A DNA stretch of 64,000 nucleotides. Origin: Rhyacophila brunnea. Its lineage: Eukaryota > Arthropoda > Insecta > Trichoptera > Rhyacophilidae. The position numbers were made by a program, and so were the translations under genes. Positions within the stretch are counted from its first letter, which is position 1. The number at the start of each line of letters is the position of its first letter. The stretch lies in the NCBI GenBank assembly GCA_022495005.1, contig JAGYXB010000562.1, positions 62,001 to 126,000 of the forward strand, in the 5' to 3' direction. Below, piece after piece: positions 22,141 to 34,016 of the stretch. The notes below the pieces were generated by a model, which did not search any database, was not told the origin of the DNA, and saw only the letters and a list, made by a program, of their open reading frames with translations.

Positions 22141-22932
22141 TGTTCTTCGGAAAATATAACATCAGTTATATTTTCATGTGTGTACTTTTCATTAATAAAT
22201 AAAATAATATGTAGTTTTAAAAATATGTAAGAACTCAAGCTTTGTATGTGCCTAGTCAAACATATCTACCGATAATCTTCAAATAAATTAATGAAATAGG
22301 TAACCTAATATGACATGAAAAAACATTACTAACTTTTCAATTGCCTTGTGTGAAAGTGTGAGGCGCCTGAAATCGATAAATACCTACCCTTTTTAGGTGT
22401 CCTAGTTTGGGGGAAAACATAAATGGTCACGTTATGTATAACGTTAGGTCATATGAAATCACACAATGGTTTATTCTGGGAAAAGGCCATTTAAATTTGA
22501 TGCATTGAATTACTAAAGCGTATTCTCAGGTAGCATGAAAGTGTATAAATTGACTCATTCTGGTGAAAACCCTTTTAAATATCGTCGCCTTAGGATAGGT
22601 TTATCGAAAAAGATAATATGTGAAATGTAAAGGAGAGGACAAAAACGTTCATTATCTTATATTTCAATGCTAGTATATCTGCTTTCATATTTATTTATTT
22701 TACATAGTGTGCGATACATTATATTTGAATATATTGAGTACCTAATCTAGGCATATTACTTATTTTATTCAAAAGCAGATTCTGCATTTTAACAGCGCTT
22801 GTTGTTATCCATAAAATATTAAAATTAGTTGAATTTAAGGTTAATCCTAATTTTAGTTTTCAAGCCCCCCCCCCCCCGGTGTCAAGTAGTCTTTCGAAAT
22901 ATTCAAACAGAGTGTATCATACCTAGGACCAT
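22141..22932. other. 3' tail of duplicon 2
   Basis: It matches 9701-10595, including the decayed finger phrase near 22550-22590. A run of 15 C lies at about 22865-22879. Homology to copy 1 ends near 22930. No open gene is present. Confidence 0.55.
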
Positions 22933-23122
22933 ACTTCCTGTCTAAACACACATTGAAAAGCCTTTAAGTATTTATATTATAATTATTTATTCTTGCTTGC
23001 ACACATCTAATCAATTAACAAAATTAAATCTTATTATTTAAAAAATAATAAAAAATATTATTTTTGAATAATTTTGAAAGTATTTAAATTCAAAGAATTT
23101 TCGTCATTGTATATAGACTTGC

Positions 23123-23376
23123 ATATCGTCGTTGAAACTAGAAAATTGTGTAACTCCGTTTTAATCGAAAATTGACTTTGAATGCCATCTAGTGGCCGTT
23201 GATAATATCTATCCGTCTTGCAAATTTTGTAATTCCAGAAAAATTGTATCATTGTTAAATCATGGATGATTTCACTCCAAAACCATACATTTGTATAGGA
23301 AACCATAATGTTTTTTGTCTCTCCTGTAAAGTAGTGTTTTTGGAGTTACACAATTTTCTAGTTTCAACGACGATAT
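23123..23376. mobile_element. MITE with perfect 35 bp terminal inverted repeats
   Basis: The arms at 23123-23157 and 23342-23376 are exact reverse complements (outer bases ATATCGTCGTTGAAAC). The 254-base element has no coding capacity. A target duplication is not obvious, so the superfamily is not assigned. Perfect arms suggest a recent insertion or gene conversion. Confidence 0.8.
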
Positions 23377-23604
23377 TTGAAAATTCATTATTCAATATTT
23401 TTTTTTCATAAAAGGTTTGTACATGCTTTCTACAGCAGAGATCCCCGACTGGTCTTCGGTTTGTGCCAAAAGCTTCCGGAATGTTCGTAATACTTCTAAA
23501 ATAAAAAAAAAATACTTGAAACCATAGATTTTAATACCGTTCATAATAAAGTATACGTAAACTCGATAAGCGCTCTTTTTTTATTATTGATCCTAAAAAT
23601 GGGT

Positions 23605-23970
23605 TAGTGACACGGCCACAAAATGATGGCCTTAAGCCGGCATTTTTGTAACGGTTTCATGACTTTACATTTATTTTGGTCTGATCTTAGTAGTCAATTC
23701 CTACGCTGAGATGTGAACATCTACCTCACGACTAAACTAAAAGAAACATGTAATAAGACTCGCAGTTCAGTCTGATTAGTTTTCTGCTACTCAGGGTGAG
23801 CTGCTGATGGTTTTTCAGGTGACCAAACGGTCATTATAAGTAAAATGGGAGTACTAAAGGTATAGAGTATAAGGTTAAATAAGTAATTCTATTTTAACTA
23901 TGTTATCATTGTTATCTTAATGTTGTAAATCATGTTAAATTCATAACTAATTCAAATAAACTAACTTTTG
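23605..23970 (+). repeat. Interspersed repeat, member 1 (partner 42360-42720)
   Basis: It starts near GTGACACGGCCAC and shares a diverged but colinear series of words with 42360-42720, including AAAAGAAACATGT, CTCGCAGTTCA and TTCATAACTAATTCA. No coding frame is seen. Family not recognised. Confidence 0.6.
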
Positions 23971-24002
23971 TATAGAATCAAGCGAATGTCCTGAAATAAT
24001 AT

Positions 24003-25244
24003 GAGGCGCCGAGTGCCAAAGGAGCTCAAGTGCCAACTTTACGATTTTTGACATTTGAATGTAGATTTTTTCTATAAATCGATATGTATCATGCCACAAA
24101 GCCTTATCGCTCAAATAATTATAGATATTTTACAATAGAGATTTATTTTCTGTGGCATAATTGTTTTGGTCGTTATGTCGGCACGCCACAGAAGCTTATC
24201 CGCCATTATTCTATGGAGAGCGCGAGACCAAAACAGCTGTCAGATTTGTCTTATTGAATATACGTTCTCAACAGTGAAAAAAACTAAAAATGAGCTCAAG
24301 AAGGATTAGAAAAATAATTTCGATGTGTGTTAAACCTGTAAACGAGGAAAATCACAGTACGTTTAACATGTTTTATCCGTTTTTCTTTCACATACGCTGT
24401 TGCTTAAAATTTTTTGGATTACTTTTCAAATATGGTTATTAACGTAATTTTAGTAATTATGTCCACTAAACTTTTACTTCCATGAAGGAAAATAACTCTT
24501 ATTTCTAATTTCATCTTATTTTATATCCAATTACGATTGATATACACTAAAAAAAGTATTTTAAAAATCACCCGAATCCTTGAGAAAAAATGATGATGTT
24601 AAATTTGAATAATGATTTTGTTATTTTAGCCAGTTTTTAGTAACGATTTGATTTAGTATTATTAATAATATTGGGTATATAGACGGTTATTAAAAAAAAA
24701 ACAATCCAAAGGCTTTGAAATCATCGCTGTAATGGCAAAAACGTATTTAATATTATAAGGCAAATTTTATGCCAAACAAACTCATGTAACAATCATAACA
24801 AATTTGACCATTTTTTCAGTATTTATTTGGCATAATAAAATTTGTTTATATCAAAATGTTTTTTTATTGCTATCCAAACCCTTACATGAAAACATTTTTT
24901 TTAAATGATTTATTTTTTTAAACTAATGCGATTATTTGAGTTTTAAAATGTTAATGCCACAGAAGCTTATGCAACAAAAAAAAGTATCAAGTACCACCTT
25001 TTTTCATTTTTCTTTATGCCAAAGGAGCTCAAACACCATTTTTTTTGGAATCCAATAGATATTTTTCATTAAATATTATTGCAAATAATACTTTGATTTT
25101 TTTTAAATTTGCTTTGCTTAAAAATATTGGTCCATTTCATCATTCAAGTTTAAAATTAAAAAAATAAATTCACTGAAAACTTGTCGGCCATTTTGTAGCA
25201 CTTTTGTTAAATGGTGCTTGAGCTCCTTTGGCGCTCGGCGCCTC
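24003..25244. mobile_element. 1.24 kb non-autonomous DNA element with GAGGCGCCGAG termini
   Basis: About 30 bp terminal inverted repeats begin GAGGCGCCGAGTGCCAAAGG at 24003 and end with the complement at 25244, with few mismatches. ATAT flanks both sides (23999-24002, 25245-25248) and may be a 4 bp target duplication, or the palindrome may belong to the ends. Inside, the terminal word TGCCAAAGGAGCTCAA recurs near 25018, and CCACAGAAGCTTAT occurs at about 24186 and 24958. No transposase frame is present. Confidence 0.75.
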
Positions 25245-25290
25245 ATATGATGTTTGGTTTATATAAAGGTTTCAATGAAAGAAGGACATA

Positions 25291-27124
25291 TCTCTATATA
25301 TAAAAATCTCGTGTCACGATGTTTGTGGTCGAACTCCTCCGAAATGGCTCGACCGATTTTTATGTTTTTTTTTTAAATATATTTGTTAGGTATGATAATA
25401 GGTCAACAAGTATATTTCATACCGCTAAGTGATTAGGGTATCTCTATCCAGAAAAAATTTCTTTTATTTTTTTGACAATTTTTTTTTTGTATTTTTTTAA
25501 TTATTTGGCATAAAAAAATACCTATAACCCCAAATTTTCACCCTCCTACCCTTACCCTCCCATTTTTTAATCGCGATTTTATTATTTTTGTATGAACAAA
25601 TTTAATCGTCGTTCGTATTTCAAACAGAACGAAATTATTTATGTTGTTGAATGACAGATGGCACTACGTCCGAGAAGAATTTAAGAGAAGCGTCGCGTCA
25701 TTTTGACATTTCATTCGACATATCACAACGCAGTGCGTGCAAAATTTTGTACGATTTATTTTAATTTATCTATTTTTATGTGCGTGTATTAAAAACAAAC
25801 AAACAAAAAGTGTAAAGCAACAAACATGCAAAATAGTAGAGCAGAAAGAACAGACGAACAAATCCAACAAGATAACAAAAACGTGCGTGTAAGCATGTCG
25901 CAATTGCGTGCATCCCAATCACAAGAGGCACGAGCTGAACGAAATCAACAACGACAATTGGAACGGAGCCAAGCGCGCCGGTTCGTAGTTAACACACGCA
26001 GAGCAAATGACCGACAACGCCAACAAGTACATCGAACATTTACATCCGCTTCGTTCCTTCGTCTCGCATTCGAGTACGAGCCAGATATTGAATATTCCGC
26101 TCATCCGAAAGTGCTGATTGGTGCTATGGACAAAGAATGCCCCATTGTCATGCGCTCAAATTCAAACATGAGTCAGCCGGGATGTGTTGCGCATCAGGAA
26201 AAGTGCAACTACCAGAAATTGAGATACCACCAGAACCATTGAACGGCTTGCTCATCGGCACGGTTCCAGATTCAAACCTGTTCCTGAAGTCCATTCGCAC
26301 TTTCAATCCATGCTTCCAAATGACTTCGTTCGGAGCAACAGAAATAGTTCACAATATTGCGGCAAATGGTCAACAATTCCATTCTACGTTCAAAATCAAA
26401 GGCCAAGTATACCACAAAGTAGGCTCATTGCTGCCAATGCCAAACGAACCACATACATTTTTACAAATCTACTTCATGGGCGGTGAGGACATCAATCATG
26501 TGGATGCACGTTGCGGCTACAATAGCCTCAATTCGCCTAATGCCAGGCGCATCGTCGGCGAACTACACGCCCTGTTGAATGAGCACAATGAATTATTGAA
26601 ATTCTTCAAAGCACTCATGCACGAATTGCAAAGTGACAATCACGCTATTGTCATCAATCCTGATAAAACACCAGCTGGAGAGCACGTGCGTCGATTCAAT
26701 GCGTTGTTGACGACATTGCTGGAATCATGGTTGGCGACCGCACATCGACGCGAGAAATCGTGATTCATAGAAGAAACAATAATGTGGAGTTCATCGCTGA
26801 CACACACCGTTCATACGACGCTCTCCAATATCCGCTAATTTTCTGGAAGGGACAAGACGGATATTGCATAAACATTAAACAACGAGATCCTGTCACAGGT
26901 AATTCATTCATTATGAACATCATTACTCATTTTGAATTGAGAAAATGAATGGTTGATGTTTTTTTGTTTTTATCGGCGGTCATCGTCTACAGCGCTCTAT
27001 TCCTCTTTCTGTCATAGATCCCATCCCCACACACTTACGATACATTCGTTATTTTTTATTTAACAACCAAAATATTCACTAGAAATAATTTATATGGCAG
27101 AACAACGTTTGCCGGGTCAGCTAG
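25291..27124 (+). mobile_element. Helitron, internally deleted
   Basis: The 5' end TCTCTATATATAAAAATCTC and the 3' end GCCGGGTCAGCTAG followed by T are the hallmark termini of lepidopteran Helitrons, which end CTAG and insert between A and T without a target duplication. Between them is the N-terminal part of the Rep/helicase polyprotein (25826-26948). The HUH relaxase and helicase domains are gone. The element lies between A and T as expected. Confidence 0.88.
25826..26948 (+). pseudogene. Helitron Rep/helicase N-terminal remnant (frameshifted)
   Basis: Three overlapping frames (25826-26242, 26137-26763, 26727-26948) together give the N-terminal Helitron-like domain. It starts with a basic, Q/R-rich region (residues 1-75), followed by a cysteine/histidine motif region (CPHCHALKF..., MCCASGKVQLPEI). 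Then come FNPCFQMTSFGA, a long conserved block ending MHELQSD, and VGDRTSTREIVIHRRNN with HRSYDALQYPLIFW. The frame changes near 26140 and 26720 show decay. After GQDGYCINIKQRDPVTG the sequence jumps to the element's 3' end, so the relaxase and helicase are missing. It could only move with help from an intact relative. Confidence 0.85.
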
Positions 27125-27492
27125 TATATATATATATAATGTAAAGTATTATAAAGATAATTATAAGATTATCTACATTACATATTAATTTTTTGCGAAA
27201 TAAACATACGCGCAAGAATTCTTGAGTCGGTGAAGAATTATAATATGAAATAAACTCTAAATATTTCGTAAGAAACTAAAATCAATAACGTAATCGATCT
27301 ATTTTTGAACAATGTACAATTAAATAGAAATGCACACATTTGGTCAGCATACGATTGGCTAAATATGAAAACATTTCCGATCAATGGGCGACAAGTATAA
27401 TTATAATCGAACGTATATGTCGACATATAACTAGTGTATGATTCGTCGGAAAAGTTGTCATTTTTCCCTCCGTACCCCCGGACAGCGTCCAG
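27125..27492. other. AT-rich sequence between Helitron and next repeat
   Basis: A (TA)n run follows the Helitron end. No gene is supported. Confidence 0.4.
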
Positions 27493-27772
27493 CACCGCGA
27501 TTTACTAACTATCGACTCGTGTGTCACCAGACGACATGACGTAATTGTGACGTCAGACAATACACGCTCAAGGCATGCCGCCCAGCGCACAGTGCTCACC
27601 ATAGATATTATTCTGATGAAACACCTATATGTGTATGGTGACAATGAATAACGCCGCTGTCTGACCAGCGTTATTTTCTCGAATGCTATTATCACTCCGG
27701 TAGTACGTCAAAATGATGTCATATGACGTCATGTCGACCGAGAAGCTTACTCTCGCAAGTTCTAACATAGGG
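27493..27772 (-). mobile_element. Short transposon rich in TGACGTCA-like sites, copy 2 (inverted)
   Basis: This is the reverse complement of 16496-16767 along its length, with moderate divergence, and is also flanked by CAG (27490-27492 and 27773-27775). It again contains ATGACGTCAT-type words. Confidence 0.65.
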
Positions 27773-27839
27773 CAGCAGGTTACTAAGTTTTAAATTATTA
27801 TTAAATGAGTGGGAAATTCTTATAAGGGGAATGACGTGC

Positions 27840-28180
27840 AGATTCCCCGCAGAGAAGAAGTCGAAAAGATTCACTCGGAAAGTAAAGTCTAGATTTAACC
27901 GCGCAAACGATAGTGCATCTGATGCATTTATTTGTTTTCCGTGTGAAAACCCTTACTACGATTAGATTTTGAAAGACATTTAAAGTGTAACGATATTGTA
28001 ATTATTTCGATTACCCCGCGTTCGATGTAAACAATTGCATCACCTTACGATGACATCATTCATCATCAGCCGCGCATAGAAGCCGGTTTCCAGTACCTCT
28101 ACGAGGACCTAAGTACTCAAACCAATAGTCCTCAACCTTAAGACAGTGACTCTCACCTCTTGAATTTGTGACGTGTGTAA
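27840..28180 (-). repeat. Interspersed repeat, member 1 (inverted partner 59680-59995)
   Basis: The reverse complement shares long colinear stretches with 59680-59995, such as TTGTTTACATCGAACGCGG, TAATCGAAATAATTACAAT and GAGGTGAGAGTCAC. No coding frame or clear terminal repeats are seen. Confidence 0.65.
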
Positions 28181-28349
28181 TAAAATAAATAATTTTAAGT
28201 GGATAAAATAAGTTTTTTTTAATGTAAATAAATACTGTGGAATTTAATTGTAAATAATATATTTGTGAATAAGTTTTCCAAATAAAATTAATTATAAAAA
28301 TTTAAATAATAATTATATGGATTTTTAAGTTAAAACAGCCCCGTAATCC

Positions 28350-28715
28350 TAATTAATCAGTACCACAATATAGTACGTCTGTACGATGACATTGAATTCG
28401 AATACTCAGCTGTTTCTAACTCTCACGTCTTCACGCAGTGACCGTGAGTATATTTTGAATTAAGATAATAATATACCTACTAAACTCTGACGTCATCCTC
28501 ATATCGAGTGTCGTCTTCATGCTATTTTAACGTAGTGTTACTGTGGTGCGTTGATAGATGCCATTAAGAACTCTTACTTTGACCACCCTCTCCGCTCCTC
28601 GCTGAGCTAGCTTAAAATAGGGGTTCTCAACCTGGTTTAGGGACAAGGCCGGATGAGAATTTTAACCCCTTGCGTTGATACCAGGACCGGGGTGTCGTCA
28701 GTAGTTACCAAGTTT
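28350..28715 (+). repeat. Interspersed repeat, member 1 (partner 48590-48910)
   Basis: It shares words with 48590-48910, including GAGCTAGC, AGGGGTTCTCAACCTGGT (a hAT-terminus-like phrase) and CCAGGACCGGGGT versus CCAAGACCAGGGT. A non-autonomous hAT relative is possible but not established. Confidence 0.5.
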
Positions 28716-29589
28716 TTAATATTTTTATTTTAAATTTGTTAACGCTGCATTCAACCTTAACTGGAAAAGTTATAAATATTCCCAAAAAAATCGATGTTTG
28801 GATTCAAACTAGTGAGAATCCATTCTTGAATTTTAGTTTTTGAAGTTTAAAATGATTGGTGGGTAGCATCAATAATTATTATTGTCCAATAATAAAAGGT
28901 ACCCATAGGAATTTGCGATTGACTAACGCAATGTACAAACCCAAACTTTAATTACCTATTTAATCTAACTCTTAATAGCTGTGAATTTTTGTAGGCAGCC
29001 AAAGGTAATACATTGACTAATATTAATTTAAAGATGAATGCTGAACGTGGAACATCGATACCTACCTAAGTGACGTCTATGTAAGTTATGTAAACGAATC
29101 TTAAGACTTGAAACCAGAACGCGAGCCGCTATTTTGTTGGCCTGGCTGCCAGCAGATGAAGAAAGTTATGAACTTATCACTATAACTCAGCTTACCATTG
29201 TTTAATATTAAAAGTATGTACCTGCAAAAGGTCTGCGCAGCAGTAGGTACCAGTCGTACTTCTCGTTGGAATATACTTTTTTCAGCACTTTATTTTGTTA
29301 AATTTTCTCATAAAAAAATGCATGTAGGTACTAAATACTAAAATAAGTTCAATTTGCAGTACGGTAGCGTCCGTACCGTAGATTCCTGCATGCGGCCTCG
29401 GTCATCAGACCAAATTAATGTGTTTCATGATCGAGAAAATTGGCTCCTAAGTTGCGGACTGTCCTAGTAGACACAACATATTGTATTACATAATTATTAG
29501 TAGATTGGGTACCTACATCGATTTGCCCTTTAAAATGGTTGAATATATGGACCCACTTGACAACAAACCCAATTTCATCCATCTGTCAT
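28716..29589. other. Intergenic sequence with an empty insertion site
   Basis: No gene is seen. The stretch at 29070-29200 corresponds to both flanks of the element at 16496-16767 joined directly, so it records the uninterrupted state. Confidence 0.5.
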
Positions 29590-29760
29590 CTAGCAGTGGA
29601 TTGATCCTGGTTGATGATGATAATGACGATATTATGATTGGGTAAAAAATATATCAGCAATTTCGATAAATAAAGCAATTCATATGACCGACAGACACAC
29701 AAACAACTTAGAGAGGCCTTCATCCAGCTGTGGATTGATTCAGGCTCATGATAATAATGG
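29590..29760 (+). mobile_element. Two RTE LINE 3' ends, end to end
   Basis: Two short fragments carry the LINE 3' signature: TCATCTAGCAGTGGATTGAT with GATGATGATAA (29588-29620), and GAGAGGCCTTCATCCAGCTG followed by ATTCAGGCTC (29711-29755). The second is shared with 50209-50245, upstream of copy 4, so it is part of the duplicated unit. Confidence 0.65.
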
Positions 29761-29829
29761 CATTTTAAATAGATAGATACGTCTCGTATGATATATCTGG
29801 GTCCTAGTGCTAGTTAGGGTTATCTAGGG

Positions 29830-30340
29830 TCTAGAGAACAAGCCGGATTTAGAGGAGGATACAGCACTATGGACCATATTGTCCAAGTCGTCAGAAAAAT
29901 CATAGAGCGGTGCCAGGAATACAAACTTCCACTATGCAGGGGTTTTATAGACTGCGAAGGCGTTCGATTCCATAAAGAAAGGTTCTATACTCGATGCACT
30001 CAAAAACCAAGGAATCCCTGTGCGCTATATAAATATTTTTAACAATATATAGTTACAGTAGGCAGCGCAACAGCATTTCCATAAGCCATCGCTCAGATTT
30101 CCTATCAGCAAATGAGTCCGACAAGGTGATAGAATCTCACCTAAAATATTTACAGCTTCCCTAGAAGTCTTATTCAGGCAACTTGACTGCAATGACAAAG
30201 GGATCCCCATAAATGGAGATTTCCTGAGTCATCCGCGCTTTGCCGATGATATAGTAATTTTTTCACAAGACTCAGAAGATTTCCAAACCAGAATGCAGGA
30301 ACTCGCTGAAGTGAGCAACAAAGTAGGCTTGAAAATAAAT
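29830..30340 (+). mobile_element. RTE LINE reverse transcriptase, 5' piece (interrupted)
   Basis: This is the fragment of an RTE polyprotein with EQAGFRGGYSTMDHI at the start of the RT fingers/palm and the catalytic phrase FADDIV at about 30240-30258. A one-base insertion near 29955 and further stops make it nonfunctional. It is split by the DNA transposon at 30341-33444; the rest resumes at 33449. The uninterrupted version lies at 50290-51690. Confidence 0.82.
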
Positions 30341-33300
30341 CGACTGCTCCAAGTAAGACGGAAGTAAGTCAAAATTTGGCATTTTGCAGGAGAATTAATT
30401 TAAGTTTTGAAAAAATATTCTTATTATCCTGTACGGAAATTTCAATTTTTTTTATTGATTCTAGCATACTTTTTAATGGTTATATTTATCAATGTACTGT
30501 TTTGTTTCCATCGACATTCTTTCGGGGTACACTATGACTTACTGCCATTTTCCTCGGATATAATAAAAATATATCAAGGCAGTATGTTGAGTTACTTCCT
30601 TATTCCTTGATAATTTTTAAATAAATGTAAACAACTAATTGAAAAAAACAATATTTATCAAAGAAAATATCAATAAATTGACACAATTATCAAAAATATA
30701 TGAGAAGAAAACATTAAGGCAATTAATATACCTAATGTATACATGCAAAAAGTCCAGAATAACATAAACAATAGGGTATTTTTTCCAAATTAATTAACAC
30801 AATACACAGTTAATGCAAACAGATCAATAAAAAGGACAAAACCAAATAATGGTAAAGAACAATGTTGGTGACAGCTGTTTCGTGTAGCTATCCCATCCTC
30901 AGAACAAGCCGACGGAGAATTGGATATCAATACAAAATAGAAGAACAATATCAATACCAAGTAGTTGAATTAATATACGGTCACTATCTTCAAAGGATAC
31001 CATAGAAATGATAGTGAAATTAATAAAAAATATCGTTTAATCACTTTCTAACTCATCCGATGCGTCAACTCTTTTGTTATGAGAATGTTCAAGAAAATCA
31101 TCATTTGAAGTAAGTGACCGATAAAAATTATGATAAGCTTTCGGAATGAGAGTGTTTTCGCATAACAATGACAAATCTTTCAGTCTTGTTCGTCTCTGAA
31201 GTAAAATGGTCAATAGATCCTGCGTGCATGTGTATTTAATACACACTTCGGAAGGTTTTTTATATTGCACGACACCTCGCGGACTTTATTCCATTTCACT
31301 GTGGAATTATCATTAGCCGTTTTCCAATTTCTTGCTGTACCTAACTAATGGCTTAAAGTCCAGTCTTCATAAGACATTTCATTTATTTTGTATGGGTGAC
31401 CTTTCTCTTTCGCACAGCGAATTAACATGACCCATTGTTCAGGGACATAGATAATTTTGTGTTTTCTTGCATTTTCTATTGTTGCATGCATTGAGTCCCC
31501 CTCATTTTATGTATTTCCTTTCTCTAAAAAGCTATGGGTATTTCATTTGCTTCCCTTTTTGCCTCCGACTGATGCCAAATAAAACAATGGCCCTTCTTTT
31601 TACCAATATCATACACAGTAAAGTTGTATATTTTCTCTTATAGTAAAAACTATTAACATCCGACTGCAGGATCTGCAAAACTTTCTGCAGGTCGAATACA
31701 GCCACACAAAGATGTTGGTCGGTTACGCATTTCTCTTTGTCACCATCTTTTAATGCTGTTACTTAAATTGTATTGGTTAAATGGGTTTCATACTCATTTT
31801 TTTTAAAATTACTTTTTCATCTTCTCCTGCGACTTTATACATATTTCTCGCATATCTCACACTGGTCCTTCTTCGGTTGCTGGAACGCATTATTGAACTC
31901 ACTATTAAAAACATCTGAGTAGGTACTGACGCAAAATGGCAGATGTTTTGGTGTTGTCTTCTTTCAGCTATTCTATATAGAGCCTATGCATTTTAGCATT
32001 GGAAAGGTCGCTATCCAAGTACAGTTTTTTAGAAGATTTTCGGGTATAATGAGACTCGACTACTGGAAAACTTAGTACCTATGTGGTCTCGAACCGTTTC
32101 AATAATTTCGGAAGAAATTTTACTTACCCTTTTTACATGTTTTCCTCGCATATCTGCCACCATTGCAACTCCTTCATCAAGTTTTTTACACGCAGTAGAT
32201 AGGTACCATTTTGTCAGAGATTCCCAATGTCTCTATAAACATCTTTTGAAAAACACGCATGTCAGAAATATTACAAGCATCATTCACAATGTTTATGAAA
32301 TACTGTCGTGAAACGGTTCGCCTAGAATTATAGGCATCGGAAGCTCTTATTTGCTTCTTCGAAACAAATTTGACGTAGGTACAAAAAGTGATAAAATTCC
32401 ACTGTTTTTTACAATCTGGTAATTTCCACAAAGCTTCAAATATTTTTTTTCGTGCTTCATCGCATATATTTATCATGCATTTAATTTTATGGCAGTTCAA
32501 CCTAAAACCTGCTCCCATGTACTTGGCAACCATAACTTCACCTTTTCTAGTTTTATTTTCTAAACATCGCTTATGATTCTTTTTAGATTTATTGACAGCC
32601 CACTGTCAGAATTTCTCATGCGCTTTCTAACAATCATTCCTCAAGGTTTCACCTGTCTTTTGTGAATACCAGATGATTGTTTTACTGGATGCATTTCATT
32701 TTCGATATCAAGCGAATTTTCCAGTCTCTGTAAATGTAATACCTATATAGTTATGATATTACCTATCAGGTATTTGTAGATCAATCTCATCGGATATTTC
32801 AAATTATAAAAGTATGTATTTTCATACAGAGTTTGGTACTAATTCTTCCAAATTAGTAGCATCCTAAGTACCATCATAGAATATTCCTGTCTTCTCATCA
32901 AGGTGCATCATAGGCGACGGTGTATCTTGCCTTTCAAAATTAAAACGTCTTATATTTTTTTTAATGTGATTGTTCGATTTACTAATCTACTTACTAGTAT
33001 CCACTATGGGCAAAGATCCTCCGCTTACCATTTCCATTATTACTTTTGTTCTGTTAGAAATCATTTTGATGTTACATCGTATAGTGTATTATATTCACTT
33101 GATTATCGCAGTGATACGTACGCACTTCAAGAAACGTCAATCAACAAGTTTTGCGCCATAGACATAATACTTCCGGTGAAGACAGACGTATGTCTGACTT
33201 ATGGCCGGTACATCAAAAATATATCCCATGTAAACGACAGTAATTCAACTTACTTCTGTAATACATGGAAAAAATATTAGTATTTGACATACGACTATTT

Positions 33301-33444
33301 TTAAATTGAATTTAAAGACAATCTATTTACGTTAGAGTAACCACTGTCTCACAGAAAAATAGAGAAAAATTTTCTGCATACGAAAGTGGACCTAACTCAA
33401 AAACCCAAAAAAGGGAGTTACTTCCGTCTTACATGGAGCAGTCG
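30341..33444 (-). mobile_element. 3.1 kb DNA transposon with 4 bp AAAT target duplication
   Basis: Terminal inverted repeats of 27 bases with one mismatch (CGACTGCTCC... at 30341-30367, complement at 33418-33444) bound the element. AAAT flanks both sides (30337-30340, 33445-33448), and the empty site is seen in the related LINE near 51000-51010. The - strand carries a decayed transposase. From N to C side it shows VESHYTRKSSKKLYLDSDL near 32050-31990, then FNNAFQQPKKDQCEIC near 31890-31855 and VFDLQKVLQ near 31690, followed by YYKRK and YNFTVYD. A 4 bp target duplication would fit the Sola superfamily, but the assignment needs a profile search. Confidence 0.75.
31037..32533 (-). pseudogene. 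Transposase of the 3.1 kb DNA transposon (frameshifted)
   Basis: Open pieces on the - strand are 32533-32186 and 31270-31037, with recognisable codons between them in changing frames. The N-terminal piece has CDEARKKIFEALWKLPDCKK followed by WNFITFCTYV. The middle holds the HYTRKSSKKLYLDSD block and a PKKDQCEIC cysteine motif that I know from uncharacterised insect transposase-like proteins. Next comes an FDLQKVL...YYKRK block, probably the start of an RNase H-like catalytic core. The C-terminal piece ends with LIPKAYHNFYRSL and an acidic SDELESD terminus. Several frameshifts and stops make it nonfunctional. Confidence 0.65.
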
Positions 33445-33448
33445 AAAT

Positions 33449-34016
33449 GTAACAAAGATGAAAGTCATGTTCAACTGCGTTGCGGGCCAAAAAGAGATCC
33501 TCATCAATTTCACTCAGCTCGAACAGGTGAAAAACTACATCTTACTGGGACAACAAGACGTGTCTAGGTATAGATGGATGTATATTTGATGAAATGTTCG
33601 CAGAGTAAAGCTAGGCTGGAGTGCTTTTGGCCGCCTGAATAATGTCTTCAAAAATGAGCTTCCACTGTGCCTAAAGCGGAAAGTGTTCAACCAGTGTGTG
33701 CTTCCTTCCAACATATGCATGTGAGACATGGACCCTAAGTAAAAGAGAGATCCCGAAACTTGGGGTAGCACAACGCGGAATGGAGAGGTGCATGCTGGGC
33801 ATAACGCGAAAGGATAAAAAAAGGAATGAGTGGATATGGAAGCGGACAAGGGTTTGCGATTTGATAGAGCTCATTAAAAGTCTCAAATGGAGTCGGGCTG
33901 GACACATTGGTACAAGCAGAGACGATTGTTGGACGAATTTAGTCATCTTGTGGTATCCAAAAGGTACTTAACGTCCGCAAGGTAGACCTAGAGGCCCCTG
34001 GATAGATGAAATGATG
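33449..34016 (+). mobile_element. RTE LINE, 3' piece after the transposon
   Basis: It continues the LINE split at 30340: FNCVAGQKEIL, then LEQVKNYILLGQQ, then ACETWTLSKREIPKLGVAQR and WIWKRTRVCDLIELIKSLKW. It stops short at GATGAAATGAT near 34015, where a deletion joins it to the flank that normally follows the (GAT)n tail. The homologous intact ending is at 51570-51690. Confidence 0.8.
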
